DNA of 17,033 nt from an uncultured Bacteroides sp. (GTDB lineage Bacteria > Bacteroidota > Bacteroidia > Bacteroidales > Bacteroidaceae). Positions 16,588 through 17,033 of the stretch are shown piece after piece (position 1 is the first letter of the stretch; every line of letters begins with the position of its first letter). The stretch covers positions 1 to 17,033 of the forward strand of contig USSR01000065.1 of the NCBI GenBank assembly GCA_900557355.1, given 5' to 3'. The notes under the pieces are model-generated. The model worked only from the letters and a program-made list of their open reading frames with translations, searched no databases and was not told the origin of the DNA. A program made the translations under genes and the position numbers.

Positions 16588-16606
16588 TTTTCGCTTATTT
16601 TGCACT
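16588..16606 (+). promoter_or_regulatory. Promoter-like motif shared with the AraC gene promoter
   Basis: TTTTCGCTTATTTTGCACT (16588-16606) differs from TTTTCGCTAATTTTGCATT (15279-15297) at two positions. In the upstream copy the motif contains an exact -7 box; here the box is TTATTTTG, one base off TAnnTTTG. It probably drives the lipoprotein gene from about 180 bases upstream of its ATG. Confidence 0.45.
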
Positions 16607-16790
16607 TGTCGGTTGAGCCTGCGTCATCTCCAAAAAGAGTAAAACAGGGTTTTATGGGTGATTTTAACGTGTGTAAAAGAAAATGCTACCCAAATAACTT
16701 CAAATAAAGACAACTCTATTTCAAGCGGCAAATGAGTTCTACAGCTTGAATTTGAATAATACAAACAATAGGATTCTCCTTTAAAAAGTC

Positions 16791-17033
16791 ATGAAAAAGA
16801 TTCATTTACTTCATTACTTATTGTTGTGCTACATGGTTCTTGCGGTAGCTACATCGTGCGGCGATGACGAGGATGACTACGCCCCCGACAATGTAAATGA
16901 TCCCGAGAAACTAACTGATCCTTTGCCTACTACCGACCAGTTAGGCGTAACACACAACAACACGCTTTATTACCTTTCGTTCTGGAGCAAAGAAGACCAT
17001 ATGATATCCGAGAACATGATAAACCGTTACACA
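16791..17033 (+). CDS. Predicted surface lipoprotein, N-terminal part (runs off window)
   Basis: An ATG at 16791 opens a frame that stays open to the last base (81 codons). It begins with a signal peptide, MKKIHLLHYLLLCYMVLAVA, and a lipobox VATSC with the lipid Cys at residue 23. GDDEDD follows directly; acidic residues right after the lipidated Cys act as a lipoprotein export signal to the cell surface in Bacteroidetes. The next part (DYAPDNVNDPEKLTDPLPTT) looks like a flexible linker, then LYYLSFWSKEDHMI may start a folded domain. I do not recognise the family from this much. An A-rich, weakly purine-rich stretch precedes the ATG. It lies downstream of the membrane AraC gene on the same strand and is its likely target. 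Confidence 0.82.
   Translation, partial: MKKIHLLHYLLLCYMVLAVATSCGDDEDDYAPDNVNDPEKLTDPLPTTDQLGVTHNNTLYYLSFWSKEDHMISENMINRYT

Larger units (their letters stand above)
16445..16790 (+). other. Long leader/regulatory spacer before the lipoprotein gene
   Basis: There are no ORFs of note. The A+T-rich stretch holds three AAACnACAAA direct repeats (16475-16526), a tandem GACAATT pair (about 16539-16554) and a promoter-like motif shared with the AraC promoter (16588-16606). If that motif is the promoter, the leader transcript would be about 180 bases long. I see no clear terminator for the AraC gene within it. Confidence 0.5.

Noticed and set aside
1..17033. CRISPR arrays, tRNA and rRNA genes
   Set aside because: No regularly spaced long repeats and no recognisable tRNA or rRNA sequence were seen on reading either strand.

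Overview
The window looks like a Bacteroidales chromosome (Bacteroides, Phocaeicola or Parabacteroides type). The evidence is a SusD-family outer-membrane protein, a hybrid two-component system (HTCS) regulator, fimbrillin-family lipoproteins, a membrane-anchored AraC regulator, a lipoprotein with an acidic stretch after its lipid cysteine, and -7 boxes of the Bacteroides type (TAnnTTTG). No rRNA, tRNA or CRISPR array was seen.

Layout. (1) 1-1774: the 3' end of a susD-like gene followed closely by a glycerophosphodiester phosphodiesterase, both rightward; this is the tail of a nutrient-uptake operon. (2) 1775-2088: a spacer with a strong hairpin terminator and a doubtful small membrane ORF. 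(3) 2089-about 3770: two abutting mobile-element remnants, namely the 5' part of a group II intron with a broken reverse transcriptase and a truncated, frameshifted IS481-like transposase. (4) About 3857-6894: three tandem, rightward fimbrillin-family genes, each broken in a different way. (5) 6897-10862: a full-length, apparently intact HTCS regulator on the minus strand, convergent with the fimbrillin genes, with its own promoter. (6) 10923-15112: decayed conjugative-element DNA containing minus-strand coding-like fragments I cannot name and the C-terminal tail of the large helicase/methylase typical of Bacteroides conjugative elements. An IS66-family element (11690-14380) with exact ends and a perfect 8-bp target duplication sits inside it; its tnpC is frameshifted. 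(7) 15320-17033: an intact seven-helix membrane AraC regulator followed, after a 346-bp leader with three short direct repeats, by the start of a predicted surface lipoprotein that runs off the window.

In outline, this is an insertion and decay hotspot between two functional loci: the SusD/GDPD operon on the left and the AraC/lipoprotein locus on the right. The HTCS is the only long gene inside the decayed part with no visible lesion, and no polysaccharide-utilisation genes lie beside it. Base composition supports a mosaic: the left operon is A+T-rich, while the fimbrillin and HTCS blocks are clearly richer in G+C. I did not find a convincing new defence or catalytic system. The least explained functional signals are the AraC/lipoprotein intergenic repeats and the orphan HTCS.
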